Notes: a model not told the origin generated them from the letters alone. DNA of 64,000 bases from Progne subis subis (GCA_022316685.1 JAKJHU010000062.1:1523001-1587000); one strand, 5' to 3'; counted from the stretch's first letter, positions 1 to 14,088 are shown. Numbers and translations are program-made.

Positions 1-3000
1 ACAAGACAGCAGCCGCCGAAAAGTTGATTCTCATTAGACCCTCGGAGTCCTGCAGTCAGTTTTCTGATGGCTGAAGAACACTAATCGCATCTGTTTGCTG
101 CTGGGTGGGGTGGGCAAGGGGGGAGAGGCAGCAATGAGAGGCGGGGGGGCCCTTCCTCTCTTTCATGAGTTAATATCCTTGACTCCTGCCCAAAAAAACA
201 GCAGGCCTGCCTCCCACCATGCGCTCAGCCTCCATTCTGCTGACTCCTACAGGGTGCACCCTTTTTCTAATTAACTGGAATGGCTGTGGAAAGCAAAGGA
301 GGCCTTGTGTTGGGTGAACCAATTATTTTGAAGGGTATTAAGTCATCAGATTTACTTTTATCTTGATTGCATTGTGGAAATCGTGCATAATTAATGGTGG
401 GAGCTTATTAGGAAAATGATTAGGCAAATTACACAGGTGTCGGATGCATTTTTTATGATAAATTTGCTAGAACAATCCTGCAATTCCATCTGTTCAGCTC
501 ATATCAGAATGTCACTCTGGAAGAAATTAATGGTGCAGAGTCGCACAAAGTTACTGGAGGCCTTGGATGCAGATTTATGATTTAAAAAAAGATACAGTTA
601 AAATTACCCAGTGATTTCCTAATAAATACTTGATGCTACAGTTCAATAAATTACTTATTTAATCTTAAAAGAAAATGATAGTCAGCTGGAAACTAAAAAG
701 CGGAGAAAGCATGAACCTCATTTTGTCAGGTTGATGTGTATGTAAATAAAAAATAATCATAAGATGTAATAATTCTTTGCTGTGGGATGCTGACTAGAAA
801 CAATCTCTCAGTGTCCAAGCACCTCTGCTAGGTATTTTTTCCACAGATGCTAAAGCTTGCCTTACAAATCCTGTGCTGGTTCTAAAGCGGCAGAGCCAGT
901 TCCCTTCTCGGTAATTTTGACGTTGTTTAGCTGCAGATTCTGGAGGTCACATCCTGGGAGTTTGAGAGGATGCGAGCCAAACGCTGTGCTCGTGTCTTCC
1001 TTTCTTTCACTCTGCATTTCCTGCCAACGCCAGAAGATGAAAACCATGAAACCAAAACCATTGGATGCATTGTCTCTCAGAGTGAGTCAGTAAATCAGTG
1101 CAGGGGGGTTTTTTGTGTGTGTACATGAAAGAGTGTCTGTGTGTGCATTTATAGGTCCAGAACAGCAAAGGCCAGATATTCCAACCCTGGAAGAGCTTAG
1201 AAACTGCAGCTATGGATTATCTATTATGCATCAAATAAATAAGCTCATATTCCATCGAAGAAGCATAATTTTTACTAGTTAATACAATATCGTTTCACAA
1301 AAAATTACAAGTAAGGAGGCAGAAGCAACTTGGTGTTTGAGAAGAGCATGACAAAAAAAAAAAAACCATGACGAGGTTTAATCGATGCTGGGCAGCTTTA
1401 CAGTCAAATATGATTTTTAGGTGTATGTTTTTCATAGTCTGACTGGTTCGTCGTCATCAGCGCTACTTTTTAAAGAGAATGACTAAGCAAATATAAAGTA
1501 CCTGCTCTCTACTCCAGACACAGCTCTGAGGAAAGCACAGCCCCAGATGTTGGGTGTCTTGGGGTCTGCATCACCTTAGACAGGACCTTTCAAGCCATCC
1601 TTGAAGCCCCTGGGTACAGTCCACAAGACCTGTGGGCTGAGGGTAGCAGAGAATACGGTGTCTTGTCCCAAAAACAGGGTGGGGCTGGAGTTACCCTGTC
1701 AGGATTACTCAAACAGCACGACAGGCCTCACTCCCATGTCTATTGGCATGACTTTGAAGCTACCTTGAACATCTCTAGTGTCTTCAAAATCAGAAAGCAG
1801 GCTTGTCCCTTTTCATAGACCCCTCCTCTATTATCCTGCCCAAACTCCACAGCACTGTGGCTCTACAATTTCATTCCTCTCTCTCATTCTTCAGTGCCAC
1901 AAGAGCCTACTCATTGCCACAGGGCCCTTGAAAAGAAGACTTTCTAGCAGTGCAGAATATTTTGTTCATTTGGGGAATTCTGTTCTTTTTAGGATGTTTA
2001 GGTTGTGATAACATTATCAGAATTGAAGAAAGCATCTCTTTTTTGGTGCTCTGAAAAGCTAGTAATGACCACCAACTTTAAAAAAAAAAAAAAATGCTGG
2101 GAATTGTAGAGCTGAAGAGCAACCCACAAGAAAAGCGCATTATTTTTCTCCCTAATATCCAAGTCTTGTTAAATACCAACAATCCCAATCTCTGTGACTT
2201 TTGCATTTGATTAATCCTTCCCTGCAAAATGAAGCTGCTGATATTACATACTACCATCTGCACTGGTGGTGAAGGCAAAGAAAATGAATTCCAAACAGCC
2301 TCTGTCTGCAAGAGGGGCCATGGCAGCAAGACCTCATGGGAGTTTTACTTCCAATATAAATAGTCCTTGGCTCATCTGAAAACCTTTCTTCTCCTTCAGA
2401 CCCTTTGCTGAGGGCATTCTTTGAAATCTGCTTTCATAAATCTCAATTGTAATAATTGTTTCCAGAAAAATTACAGTGGTATAGAAGAAAATATGGTGAG
2501 CTGCTGTATCCCTGAGTTAGTTTATTACTGCTTGCTAATTAAGATTACTGATAAATCTTGTGTTTATTCCTTGCAGGCTATTGGAACAATGCATAATAAT
2601 ACTGTTAAACACAGCAGGTAATCCTAATCCAGTTAATGAAGTATTAGAGAAAATTTAAGATAAACTTGAAGAAGTTACCGTGACTATCCTCCTACATTTT
2701 AAGGGATGTCTTGTATCTAGTGGCTAATGGCCCATAACCCTTATCCAATATGGAGTTGCTAAGCATTTGATCAGATAAAAAGCATGTTTTCAAGCAATCA
2801 TTATTCAAAGGATCAGACACAGTGATACTAATGTATGATTTTGTACCATGAATAAAACATTTCAGATGATATCCCTCAAAAAATCTATATTGGAATTTAT
2901 ATAGGTGAGCAAGGAAGGGTCAAGTGAATTTCACAAAAAGAGATAGATACCCATCTGTATTAAATTAAATGGGTTAATATAAACCATAACAAGACCAAGA

Positions 3001-4400
3001 GTCATGAGTTCAGAATGTATGGCTCTGTATGTAAGAGTGACACACAGGTTACTTTCCATTCTCCCTCAGGTCTGTCCCTACCCTGTTAAAGGAACTAGCA
3101 CTATTTCTTCTGAGAAGAGCTTAGCTAGTCAATATTATTGGCAAGATAGGACATAATAGGAGGAATCAAGCTACCAGATGTCCTTTTTAATTCCTGTAGT
3201 TAACGTGAGAACACAGGCAGAACATTGTTGTATGGCCAACCGCTCACCTGTGTAACCCTCTGAAGTACAATGCCTCACCCAGTTCTCCTTCAGGTGCCAG
3301 AATATCCCCAGGTGCTTTCACACAGGTGTGTTCAGACAAGCCAAATGCCTCTCTCTCCAAACCCACCAGCCTGGATGAGTTCTAGGAAGCTGTAGCAGGG
3401 AGAGCACTTTAGAGATATACTCTGAAAGCAAACCCATCCTGAGTCAGCACACTTGCATGGATGTGCTCCTGAAGGCATCACTGCAAGTTGAAGCTCTTGC
3501 CAAAGCTGAGACTTTCTAGTCTTAAGCACCAGCCACAGTGCTTTTCTTTTTCATTTGCAGTACTGGCATCATATTTCTAGTGTACAGTATCCCTCTAATA
3601 CTATAAGCAATATTTGTTTTTAAATTAAACATTACCTTTCACTTCCAGAGCATCACTCAGTTTTCTTTAAGCCTTACCAAAATAACAAATTCCTAATCCT
3701 TAGTACAGATAACCAGCTCAAAACAAACAGGCCCTTTTGTAGCATTGACAGTATTACATTTTTAGCATATGATAAGCTTTCAACTAACACCTAGACTTTT
3801 CCTAGCACTGTGAAACGTAAGTGGTAAAAACCACAAAGCTATTTGCTTATCCAATTTTCTGAGTACATCTGCCACATAATGATTTCAGCTGCAGAACATT
3901 CAAGACATTGCACTGGTTTTGCCCAGATCAGGTTTTTGTTAGACAACAGAGTGATTCTGGAACAGAGCTAGAGAATAAAGTAGGGATTTACTGAAATGCT
4001 TTTAAGGGTAGACTTGGGCAGGACAAGGGTCTGACCAGGGCTACTCCCAAGGTGGACTAAGAATGGTCACAAAATGGCTGACTGGTCATTAGATCTTACA
4101 TTTTTATAAGTTTTGCTCCATTTGCACATTGGGGTTGAATTGTCCAATTCCAGCTCCAGGCTGTGAGGTCCCATCCTTCTTGTTCCTCCCTCCAGCCACC
4201 CTTCTTTGTGCTTTTGGGCCTGAAAGTTGTCCCTGGTGTCCAGCAGAAAAAGGATTTGTTTTGTGTCCCTGCTCTGTGCAGAGAGCTGAGTGACCCTGAA
4301 TGTGAGCTCAGAACTGCACCCCTGAGCAGCACAGAATCTGAAACACATGAAAACTAAAACTGAAGGCATCAGCTGAACACCACAGAAAGAGAGATCATTT
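1..4400. other. Intergenic DNA, no gene seen
   Basis: AT-rich unique DNA. The open frames here (up to 114 codons, near 4.07-4.41 kb) overlap frames on the other strand, lack any recognisable domain and have no convincing splice-site context, so I treat them as chance. Short A runs lie at 1353-1365 and 2080-2094. The first 600 bases hold a candidate regulatory block listed separately. A very short coding exon cannot be excluded by eye. Confidence 0.7.
340..600. promoter_or_regulatory. Candidate conserved non-coding element
   Basis: A non-repetitive block without low-complexity sequence. It contains a homeodomain-type TAATTA core at 388-393, a CAGGTG E-box/T-box-like core at 434-439 and several further AT-rich homeodomain-like words. 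This texture is typical of vertebrate developmental enhancers in gene deserts. The call is inference from composition only; no alignment was possible. Confidence 0.22.
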
Positions 4401-4439
4401 TGGATAAACACCTGCTCTTTTTCCAGGTTTCCACGTCTC

Positions 4440-4740
4440 GTCCACTGCCACAGGAACGAGAAGCTGATTGAAGCCTTTCACCAGAGCAGTTTGGTGTTTT
4501 GTTGCGGGTGGGGAGCGGATTGGATTGATGAGGAATGCCATTGGGATGCTGCTTTACAGATGGCGAGCGGCGAAGCAGGCAGCGCTTCCCCGTGACGGGG
4601 AGGAGGCAAAACCTTCATTAAAACATCAGCTTCCCCCAGAAGCTCATACTGTCTGACACGCCTAACCTGTGTGCATATGTCAACACAGAGCGCTTGCTAA
4701 TGTTGCTGAGGCTGTAAATAAGGGTTCAGACTATACTCTG
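4440..4740. promoter_or_regulatory. Candidate non-coding element, locally GC-richer
   Basis: This block stands out from its AT-rich surroundings by a higher GC content and several CpGs, for example around 4505-4600. It contains no repeat signature. A 62-codon open frame runs through part of it but shows no domain. It may be a regulatory element; conservation would have to decide. Confidence 0.2.
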
Positions 4741-5304
4741 AAGGAGATTAATGAGTAGAGTGCTTCCTTCTCTGCTGGAGGCTGAAGTAGGTTCCCTATT
4801 AAGATGCAGTATCTGTCACTGTCAATAGAGACATGCTGCGTGGGTGTGAGGGGAGGTTAAGAGGTGTCTCTGAATCTGGTAATTCCATGCTTTTAAGGGT
4901 CTAGCACAGGGGACTGACACACTTGAGCAACATCAACTTCCTAAAACATGTTTTCCATTAATAGAATAAGTCCAGTAATGTCTGTGGCCAAAGAAGGACA
5001 AATGCAGAGGAACTGGAGGTACTCCCTTTAGAAGAAAGTACAGAGTTTTCTTCTTACATTTAGGCAAGGAGAAATAAACAACTATCTTGTGCATACTCCC
5101 TGCAAGTTTCAGAGAAGGGAGTAGATGTTGCCTTCATACACAGTTAGAACTGTGTTCCTATGACAAACTGTATGTCTGCCTTCCTTCCCTCTCTAGTTCA
5201 CAAAATCAACTATCCTTCTTTGTAAAACATCCATTTCTCTGATACCAGAATGCCTTAGAGAACTGTTTCTTCTTCAGAAAGCATTTGATACCATTCTCAG
5301 AAGG

Positions 5305-5425
5305 AAGGGTTATTCATTTTTACCCATGGGAAAGCACAAGGAGGTTCAGTGTCATGTTCAAGCTCGAACTGTAAATGCGTCCACGAGAGGGGTTTTAATT
5401 CTGAACTCACAAGCCCTTAAACATG
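5305..5425 (-). repeat. MIR/CORE-SINE-like relic
   Basis: The plus strand reads like the reverse complement of a MIR-type SINE. A word like the MIR 'ttttacagatgggaaa' segment (tttttacccatgggaaa, from about 5318) is followed by gaggttcagtgtcatgttca at 5341-5360, which parallels the 'gaggttaagtgacttgccca' block, and then by a decayed tail ending near 5425. No terminal repeats or target-site duplications are visible, as expected for a very old copy. The match is recalled from the family consensus, not computed. Confidence 0.5.
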
Positions 5426-6649
5426 TCTCTGCTCTTAGAGCTGAATTCAGAAAACAAGATTCCTCACACATCCAATGCCCATGGTGTAGTGAGCATTGCT
5501 GTCAAAGATGGCCAACTCACTCAGCCTGGGCCAAGGAAGCTCTTCTCAACATTGTTCAGGACTTTTTTCTATGCATTTGAACCAGAATGACTTTCTAGAT
5601 CAGAAGCTTGCACTATACACTTGAATAACACACACAAGTTAAAATTATCTGTGCATTTAAACACAGATATGTAACCCACTGGCTAAACCCCTCTTAAAAC
5701 CCCTAAGGAAGATATAAGTTTATACAAATCAACCTTTCTTCATTAATTACATTTGTTTTTTCTCCAGTACTCAGAAGAGAGAACTAAAATTACTTTAAAC
5801 ACACAGCAATATTACCCTTTTCCCCCTAACATTCATGTCTCCTTTATGGAAGCTGAAAGAACCTGAGGAATTAATCCAGAATTAGTTAAAATCATTTATT
5901 TCAAAAGCAAACAAAAGTGTAACACAATATTACATTAAGACTTTAAGACCCGGTGAAGTTTAGCAAAAGCAATCAACTTAGAAAGAAAGTGAAAAGTTGA
6001 AAAGGGAGAAATTGCAGGGGAAAAATGGGAGCCTATGTCAAAAAAATCACTTCTAGCTTTGCATGTTAAAAATTTATCTCACTTAAGTACCTGGATATGT
6101 AGCCCAAAGTCAATGGGAATTACAAAGGGCAGCCCCTCTGAATAATAGATCAATTCTTTAGCTCTATTCTCAGTTATAGGCAGAAGCCAAATGCTATTTA
6201 CTCTTCCTTTATATTATCAACCTTACTGAATACCTAGAAGTTCATGCTTTTGTTTTTTATTTTTACTTAGAGAATAAGCCTATTTATTTTAAAGTTTAAC
6301 CACAAGAATACAACAAAATTGGAAAAGCTGCCTACAAATAGCATGTAAGGATTAAGTAGCCTTTTGGACACTCCAGGATGCTATGTCATGCTGCTGGCAA
6401 GAGAAAATGAAGGGCAAAAAAATACCTCCTGATTTATCAAGAACACATTAGTTTTATGTATAACACGGTAGTAAGACACATGTGTTACTCTATGCAGCGA
6501 TGCTTTCCCAATCTTGATCTCTTCCCTGGAATTGCTCAAAGAGCCCCTGGCTCTGGCCATTTGCAGTGGCTGAGAGAATGCTGCTTTCCCTGGCACACAA
6601 CTTCACTGCAGCCTGAGTGCACTCTGTGAGGAGCCAGGTGACCAAGGGC
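5426..6649. other. Intergenic DNA, no gene seen
   Basis: AT-rich unique sequence. Around 6061-6140 the phrase agtcaatgggaattac resembles a motif common in old sauropsid interspersed repeats, but the match is too short to define an element. Open frames are short and without domains. Confidence 0.65.
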
Positions 6650-6710
6650 AAGAATCATGGGGTTCTTTCAGCTGGAAAAGACCTCTTGTTTTAAAAACAA
6701 CCTTAATTTT
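6650..6710 (-). repeat. Possible CR1 3' tip
   Basis: The plus strand at 6650-6695 (gaatcatggggttctttc, then agctggaaaagacctctt) resembles the antisense of an avian CR1 3' end, where a gaatcatagaat-type repeat is followed by a 'ggttggaaaagacct' block. Similarity fades after about 60 bases. Very short 5'-truncated CR1 copies are common in birds, but at this length the match may be accidental. Confidence 0.35.
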
Positions 6711-9700
6711 GAGGTATTTTCAGAATCTAGGTGTTGGAGAATGGCATCTCCTTTGCCTTCAGCTTATAAAAGTTATAAAATTACCCATAAACTGGGGGAA
6801 GGTGAGAGTGGCTGTGGGTTGTTTTTGTTTTTTTTTTTTTTTTTAAGTCATTATTGAGCATATATTTAGTGGAAGGAAGAGCTAAGTCAAAGAAACAAAC
6901 TGTGAATTAAATCTTGATGCTGGGTTCATTTTTAGAGATAGAAGTAATGCAGTCTAACCTAGCCCTTTCAAAATCCCCCAAACTTGAAGCAGTGCTTAAG
7001 TGTCCCAGAGAAAAGTCGATATCTAGTCCCCAATAATGTGAAAAAGGAAAAAAAAAAAAAAAAAAAAAAAAGGGTTTTGTTGGAAAACTGGATAAAATAA
7101 TTACTCCTTACTTTTAGCTGGCTTTTGCTCCTCATGTACAGCCAAAGGACTTTCGGTAGTTGATATTTGTTCTACTCATAAAGATATGGATGTCCTAAAT
7201 CTCAGGCTAACCCTACTTATTGATCTCATTTAACAGCTCCTGAATGGGGGAGTACTTGACGTAGAAGGAATACTACTTTATCTGAATCAAATGTAGGACA
7301 ATATTGTGGAAAAAAATCAAAATAAATGAAAATAATAAAAAAAAGTTTAAAATTAATCATATTTTGCTCATACTTTGACTGGTTTCAGGGGTTTTTTTGC
7401 TACAAATAATTCATATAATTATCTCTGCAACTTTTTTTTTTTTAAGAGTTCTTTATACTTTTACTGTGTTGAGAAACTAAAGCTGGATTTCAATAGGGTG
7501 TTACTGTGGAAAGAGGAGATGAGTCCCAGGCATTCCATCAAGGATGAGCCTGCTGTAGAAGCAGTACAACACAAGGTGTGTGCTGACTCATGTCACTAGA
7601 TTGGAGAACTGCTTCATATCAGAATAAGCCTCTTTGGGGAAAAGGGACATGGAGAGACAGAAATAAAACTCCTGTTCAAATCTCCAGATAGAAGATACCA
7701 GAACATATAGAGAGAGATAAACCATGTCTTATAGAATCAGGTGTGATTGGTAAGATACACACAAATAATCTCACTTGAGGGAGAAAAAAAAAGGTATCTC
7801 TTTGATGATCTGATATGACTAAAAGACTCAATAACCTCAACACCTATTGACCCATGTGAAAAACAGGGGCAGACGGTATCAATTGTTATGTTTGTTTGTA
7901 GAAAAAAAATGAGAAATTCTCCAAAACAGCCTTCCATAAATTTGTTTTGTTTTTTCATGAAGAAAAGATGGCTACAAAAATGTAAGTAGATTTCCAAAAC
8001 TGTAGGAAAACCATCCATTTTAAAAACTTGGGGAAAAAATAAAAAGAGCTGAGAGAGATTTTCACTGCTGCCAAGAATAAAAAAATCAGGGAAAAATAGT
8101 CCAAGTACATAAGGCTAAACTTAACATAATAACAGGTCAAAAACACAGCTGAAAAAGTGAAATATAAAGATGTTAGTTTGCTGGAAGGAAAGGAAACATT
8201 TTTATAGTTTTAAAACCATTTCTAAGCCCAAAGTTCATAGTCAGATTACTTATAATAGTAACATGGTGACTAAACTCAAGCTGAGTGACATGACCCATTC
8301 AACTGGGTTTCAAAATAAATGTTTATTTTTCCCTTAATGAAAGAATTGAAAGAAAAAGGGTAATAAAGGTATTCTCTCAATTATTTTCACCTTGAAGTTA
8401 CTGTCATAAATTTTCCTTCTTAAAACAGCATTCTCTGTCATCTTTCTAGGTTCTGAGCATACTGAGAGAGAGAAAAAAAAAAAAAAAGTTATTACCAACC
8501 TTTCAAGTTTTATGCAGTTCAGTCCTGAAGTTCCCATTTTATAAAATACTCAGGCCTTTGTGGCAGGGAAAGGAAGCAGCAGTCACTTCCTTAGATGGAC
8601 GACTGACAACTTTCAAAGATTAATAGCATTCGTGGTTACAGATGTGGCCAACAGCCACACACCAAATTTTTAGTGTTCATGTGAGCAAAATTTTAGTCAA
8701 AACAGGTGCACATAACTATGAAGTGCATTAATTTCTGTTTATCTTCTGAGACCCAGGAGACTGAACACCATCAACCTCTAACTGGTTGAGGGGACCTCAG
8801 CTTCTCGAGAGTCAGGCCTTGGAAGAGCCTTTTTAACTCTCCTTTCCAGAGCTGAATTATATAAAAACTGTGAGAATGATGTGTGGATATATTAACACAG
8901 GTGGAAGCAGTCATTCACACAAGTAGAATTACACAATGCTCCCTGGAGTGCTTCCAGAAGGTGATGTCAAATAATATGGGAAATATTTCCATCCCTAGAG
9001 ACAAAACCTAAATAATAGCTGGAGTTAGGTCTTTGCAACCAAATACTTGCACCTTTCCCTAGACAATGATGCCATTCATTCAACTGGCAGTTAGGCTTGT
9101 CCCTAAGTGTTCAACTCCTCTTTTCTAAAATGAAGTAGAGCTGAAAACCAAAAAAAAAAAAAAAAAAAATAAAATAAATACAGGCACTTTCATATTTCAG
9201 ATGTTTTGAACCATTATAGACTGACTCCAATTAGCCATCCTTGGCACTACACCTCCTGGAAAAAAAAAAAAATACTAGATTGCATCCTTTGGGCACAGCT
9301 TTAAAATGACCCACCCAGCAAAGATCGGTCAGAGCTTGCAGTCAATTTAAACTGAAAGTGACAAATCTACAGTAGCAGCATTCAGGTTTTAGAAAGTGGT
9401 TCAGATGATTAATTCCATACAAATTACTCAAAATCGGGAAAATACCAGTTTGCAATGAATGACAGAAAAACAATAAGAACACTGTGGACATGAACCAGAT
9501 TCTTGCAAAGTCACTACGAACATTCTTGCTCTTTGACTACAGTAAAGTATTTCCACCCAAAACCATATTTTGGAGAATCTGTATCAAGCCAGTTGCACAC
9601 CAGTTCAGAGTGTTAACACAAGCATTGCCACAACAGAACAAGCCCTTTCAGCTGGTCTTTTCCAATGGTGATCAACTGATGATGATCAATTTTGAAACAT

Positions 9701-10048
9701 TTCAAGGTTGGCAGAAATCCTTTGCAGTCCAGAGCCCGTCCTGTATCGACAAGGGAGCAAAGAGTTGCTGTTCATGCCAACTAGTCATGGAAGAAAGTCT
9801 CCTGAAAATCTGTGCTGGCCCTTAAAATACAAATAAATATTTATTGATGAGGGAAAGCAGGGAAAGGAAGATGTATGAAGGATCTGCCACACAAGAGAAA
9901 GTAAGTAAAAAACTTTCCACGGCCTCAGAATTTTTTTTCCTCTAGCTTACCAATGCCATCAGGACAAGTAAACTAATAAGGCAGTCTGAATACACTGAAA
10001 TAACATTTTTTTTCTGCAACCTTAGCATTACCTACATGATTATTCTTC

Positions 10049-10050
<2 letters not shown>
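6711..10050. other. Intergenic DNA with A/T homopolymers
   Basis: AT-rich DNA with no supported gene. The 113-codon frame at 9484-9825 is the longest, but its product has no recognisable domain and shows no transmembrane or repeat pattern. Homopolymers are frequent: T17 at 6828-6844, A24 at 7048-7071, A15 at 8473-8487, A20 at 9150-9169 and a shorter A run near 9259-9271. Confidence 0.65.
7048..7071. repeat. A24 homopolymer
   Basis: Uninterrupted run of 24 A following an aaaaagg stretch. No SINE or processed-transcript body is recognisable on either side and no flanking duplication was found. Confidence 0.95.

Positions 10051-10051
<1 letters not shown>

Positions 10052-10108
<57 letters not shown>
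10052..10108. repeat. (CA)n microsatellite
   Basis: A perfect AC/CA dinucleotide array of about 28 copies, bounded by ttcagt on the left and gagtgcaac on the right. It is probably length-polymorphic. A CTCF-like motif follows about 30 bases downstream. Confidence 0.98.
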
Positions 10109-10112
<4 letters not shown>

Positions 10113-10136
10113 GCAACAATTTATTTTAATGTAATG

Positions 10137-10150
10137 CTGCCCCCTTGTGC
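10137..10150 (-). promoter_or_regulatory. CTCF-like motif
   Basis: The sequence ctgcccccttgtgc fits the antisense CTCF core (SYGCCMYCTRSTGG) at 12 of 14 positions by eye. It lies just after the (CA)n array. The motif alone does not show occupancy. Confidence 0.3.
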
Positions 10151-13100
10151 TTTTGTATACAAGGAAGTTTTTGTCAATAACTAAGGTTTGTAGCAACTAA
10201 AGAGAAGCAAGAAATCGGCCTTTTCCTCAGCTCTGAGCTTTCTCACTGGGTTTTTCACTTGAACAGTAATATGATCTTATGCAACAAGCAGCAGTCTCAG
10301 AATCTAAGGAAATATGAAATTCGTATCATCATAAAAATTAAAGATAGGGTAAGAAGAAAGCACGGGATGTGTAAGTCAAAGATTAGAAAGGAAGACAAAG
10401 GTCAAATCACACATAAGTTACTGAAAATGAATGTAAAACAAATTATTTGATTTATAAATTAAGTTGTAGCCTGTCAACCCAAAGAAACAGGTTTTACAGG
10501 GGATGGCAAAGAAAAAGTGATTGGGCAAAATGAGAAAGTGAACTCTACAGCTCAGGAATCAGGCTCCTTCACACCAGGAATCTAGCACCAGTCAGCATTT
10601 GCCTACCAACTTTTGGAAACCCCTGATGTATAAACTTGACAACTGTCTCATGTTAGAGGCATTATAAACTTCTGAAAGCTCATAAGAGAAAGAAAACCTC
10701 TCTGGGAACATTTGGATTAGAATCAATTATCTGTCAACTGCCCTGGTAGATCCCAGGAACTGTCTGGTAAATGTCTTCCTTGGGGAGGGTCCCCCACAAC
10801 ATGGTTTGAGCCACAAGGACTTGGAACCATTCCATACGGCACAGCTTACGGCTGAAGACAAAGCAATTTGTTCTAGTGTTGTTCAAGAACATTAAAATGT
10901 CAAAAATTTAGAAAAGAATGAAAGCATATTGGCACGGTACAAAGCTATGGATGCATAACATCAGTACTTCCAGCCATCCTTTTGAACTCTATACAAGCCC
11001 TACGTCCTGAATAAACTATCTTGTTTGATGACTTCTTCCTGGAATTCCATATGAAGGATAATAAGCTTATGTGTGTTTATTCAGGTTTTTGATTAGGCAG
11101 AGATTTCCTTCAAAAACATATCTTTTGTTCTCAAGCTTTATGAAAGCTAAATGGTAAACAATAGGTCCTTGAAATTATGGCATAAATGTCTATGCGTAAA
11201 CATCTATATAGTTATTCTCTCTGTGTTTTGTATTCAGGCCACTGAATTAATACATGACATTTAACTGGCCATTTTTCTTCTAAATCTCGCAGCTGAAAAA
11301 TTTATTCATAAAGAAAACAAACAAATAAACAAGCTTATTTGTGTCAAGAAGGATGTGACAGTTCCAGGTAACTTTTAGTAAGAAATTATGAAAAGAAAGT
11401 TGGAAATATTTTTTTTCCTGGTAGCTATGAAATGACAGACATTCCCATTTTAATCTAGCTTTAGTTTGACTTACAAATGTATAACCTTTGTATTTTAAAT
11501 ATTCCTGTGCTTTAACAAAGTCAATGGAAGTCAAGAAGCTAAACAAAACCTTTTGTTTCAATCTGAATGACACATTTAATTTGAACTGAAATAATTTGGT
11601 TTAGCTTTTCAGAACGTTAAAGGAAAATTGATCATTTTTAATTTAAGTTGACCCAAGATAATTTTTTATTGTGTATCTGAGCTTGGTCATTGACCTGACC
11701 AAAACCTAACATAGTTATTCAAGGAGGTCTACTATAAATAAGATTTATCTTTAGAATTTCTATTCTTTACCGTGTTTCATTACATCTTATCTTTCTTATT
11801 AATTTTTTATACAGAAATTCAGCAGATGCTTTCTGCAAAACTAAGAGTCTACGGTGTATTATTAGAATGTGTGAACAGTATGCAAAGTGCCATCCTCTGT
11901 TTTTCTCCCCTCTCTCATAAATGTAGATCCAAAAGGTATGCAATTTAAGGATGCTGGCACTCTGTCTGAAGCAATGTTAGTCATTTTTAAACTCCATGTT
12001 CTCACTTCTCAATGTATACACCTTACATAAATTAAATTAACTTGGCCTGTAGCACAAGCTGAGAGCCAGTGACACAGAGGTGATTAAAAATAAATAAATA
12101 AATAAAAGACAAGGGGCTGTAAAACAACTGTAAAACCTGTTATGGAGTGGCATGGTTCCAAAAAAGATGCTGTGTCTCACTGCCCGTGGCTCCCTGGGAC
12201 ATGCAGTGGCAGGTCTTGGGGTAGAAGGGTTTATGGTGGGGAGGACTGGAGGCCACTCCTTTTCCTGTCATTCCTGGTATCAAGCCAGGATATGGGAAGA
12301 TATCAGGATCGGGGGAGATGTAGACAGCAACTCAGTCGTACCTGAACAAAATTAAATGCAGACAACAACCTGACTGGCTGCCTGTTGTTTTTCCCAACAG
12401 CCATTGCAATAGCGGTTCTAAAACTGCAATTCTGCTTTTAATTAATTCAGTTAAAAACAATAACAACAACAACAAAAATTTCTAATGCTTTCAGTGACAA
12501 TGTGGCTTCTGGCTAGTGACAGTCCTGTAGAAAGAGCTCATGAATCAAGGAAAACTTACCGTTTGATTTCTAAGCAATACATAACTCATAATAATGTACT
12601 TTCATTTCTGATGTTGTGGGCCTTGAAAAATCAACTTCAATATTAATATAATGTTAAGTTTAGTATTCCAGTGCTTCTAAGTTCTTTCAGTTACCCTAAT
12701 TGATTTCACTTGGATCCTTTTCAGATACTGCTTTTTTCTATTTTTCAACCTATCTTCCATTTTCCTCACTTTTCTCCATTCTTTCTGTTTTTCAGTCATT
12801 TAAGATCTGCATTTTCAGATTGATATGCATATTTTAAAAAAGCTTTTCTCTAGTTACAGCTACCATTATTATTAAAGGACATACCTCAGCACCTTCTTCC
12901 ACCATTTCAAAAAGCATGTAAGCAGGGAAATTATTCAAGATATTTCTCTTGGAGGCCCTGACTTCTGGCAAAAGCAGAATCTTCTGAGGGCAAACCACAC
13001 CAAAAGAAAACTTAGATTAGTTTAAAATTAGTTTCTGAAGTTGTCTTTGACATTACATTGCCTGTACTAGGATTTTTGTGAAATTAGGCTCCTCATCTAA

Positions 13101-13925
13101 ACCAAATCATTTAACAGTTAGGGATCAAAGTTGGGCTGTATGAGGGCACCCCCCTCAAAATTATGAATAATTCACATTAACAGGTACTGTACTGCCTGAT
13201 CAAATACTTAACCTGATACAATATAAACTCTAAAGTAAAAGACCCCAAAGTTAATTAGCTGTTGTGTTATACTATGCTGTGGGAAAAGCCAGGTAGTCCA
13301 AAGCAAATTTTTGAAGTCTCCCTTGGACAAAAAGTACTGTGGCAGCAGCATGAGACACAATTGAGCCAATCAATTTCTAAACAACTCCTGAATCTATTTA
13401 GCACACTCTGGATCAAAGCCTGCCTCTCCTACTAAAACCAAGGAGATTTGCTCCATTTAGAGAGTGGGGACCCTTGTTTTGACTGAAAGGTCAAACTCAG
13501 GACGAAGGTATGTGTGTGATAACCAGTGGCACTGGAGGAAAGCTCTCTCTGCTGTCTTGGCACCGCTCAGACACCAAGTTTTGCTGCCCAAGTCACATTC
13601 TGACGCCACTCTGGTACATGACAGCTCGAATGTCTGTGTTAACTTTGTAGCCAGGAGCGTACAACGGTGGAGGCGCATCTGGAAATTGGGTTTTATCTCA
13701 TCTGAGCCCAGAATCTCCAGTACTACTTCGAGTTATCTGGGATGAAAGTAAAACCTTTCCTAATTGCTTGTGTATTTCTGTTTCCAATCTTCCTCTCAAA
13801 AAACCCACAAAGAACCAACCAAAAAAAACAACACAAACAACAGAAATAGTATGGGCTCTTTTCCATGTCTTTTTCACGTGAGTGCAAAAATACATATTTT
13901 TAATTCCTATTTGGCCTAGGCAATT
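10151..13925. other. Intergenic DNA, no gene seen
   Basis: AT-rich sequence. Simple repeats include an (AAAT)n-like stretch near 12085-12107 and an (AAC)n stretch near 12456-12474. The open frames near 12.1-12.4 kb and 13.46-13.75 kb overlap one another on different frames or strands and lack domains. Confidence 0.65.
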
Positions 13926-13967
13926 TATAATAATAATAATAGTAGGAAATAATGATAATAATAATAG
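13926..13967. repeat. (ATA)n imperfect microsatellite
   Basis: Two ATA/AAT triplet runs separated by a short gtaggaaat-like interruption. Confidence 0.9.
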
Positions 13968-14083
13968 TTCTCCTGTATTCTATATCTGAGTGAATCGAAG
14001 GTAAGTGACAACCGAAAAGTCAATAGAAAATAAACAAACCACTGGTGCTTACAGTGAATCGGAAAGCTTGTGATAAATTTGAG

Positions 14084-14088
<5 letters not shown>

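Noticed and set aside
6900..7020. Possible second CR1 3' end (phrase like 'gcagtctaaccta')
   Set aside because: Only one short word is similar, and the order of consensus blocks is not maintained.
9484..9825. 113-codon plus-strand frame
   Set aside because: Balanced amino-acid mix, but no homology I recognise, no splice context and homopolymer-rich flanks.
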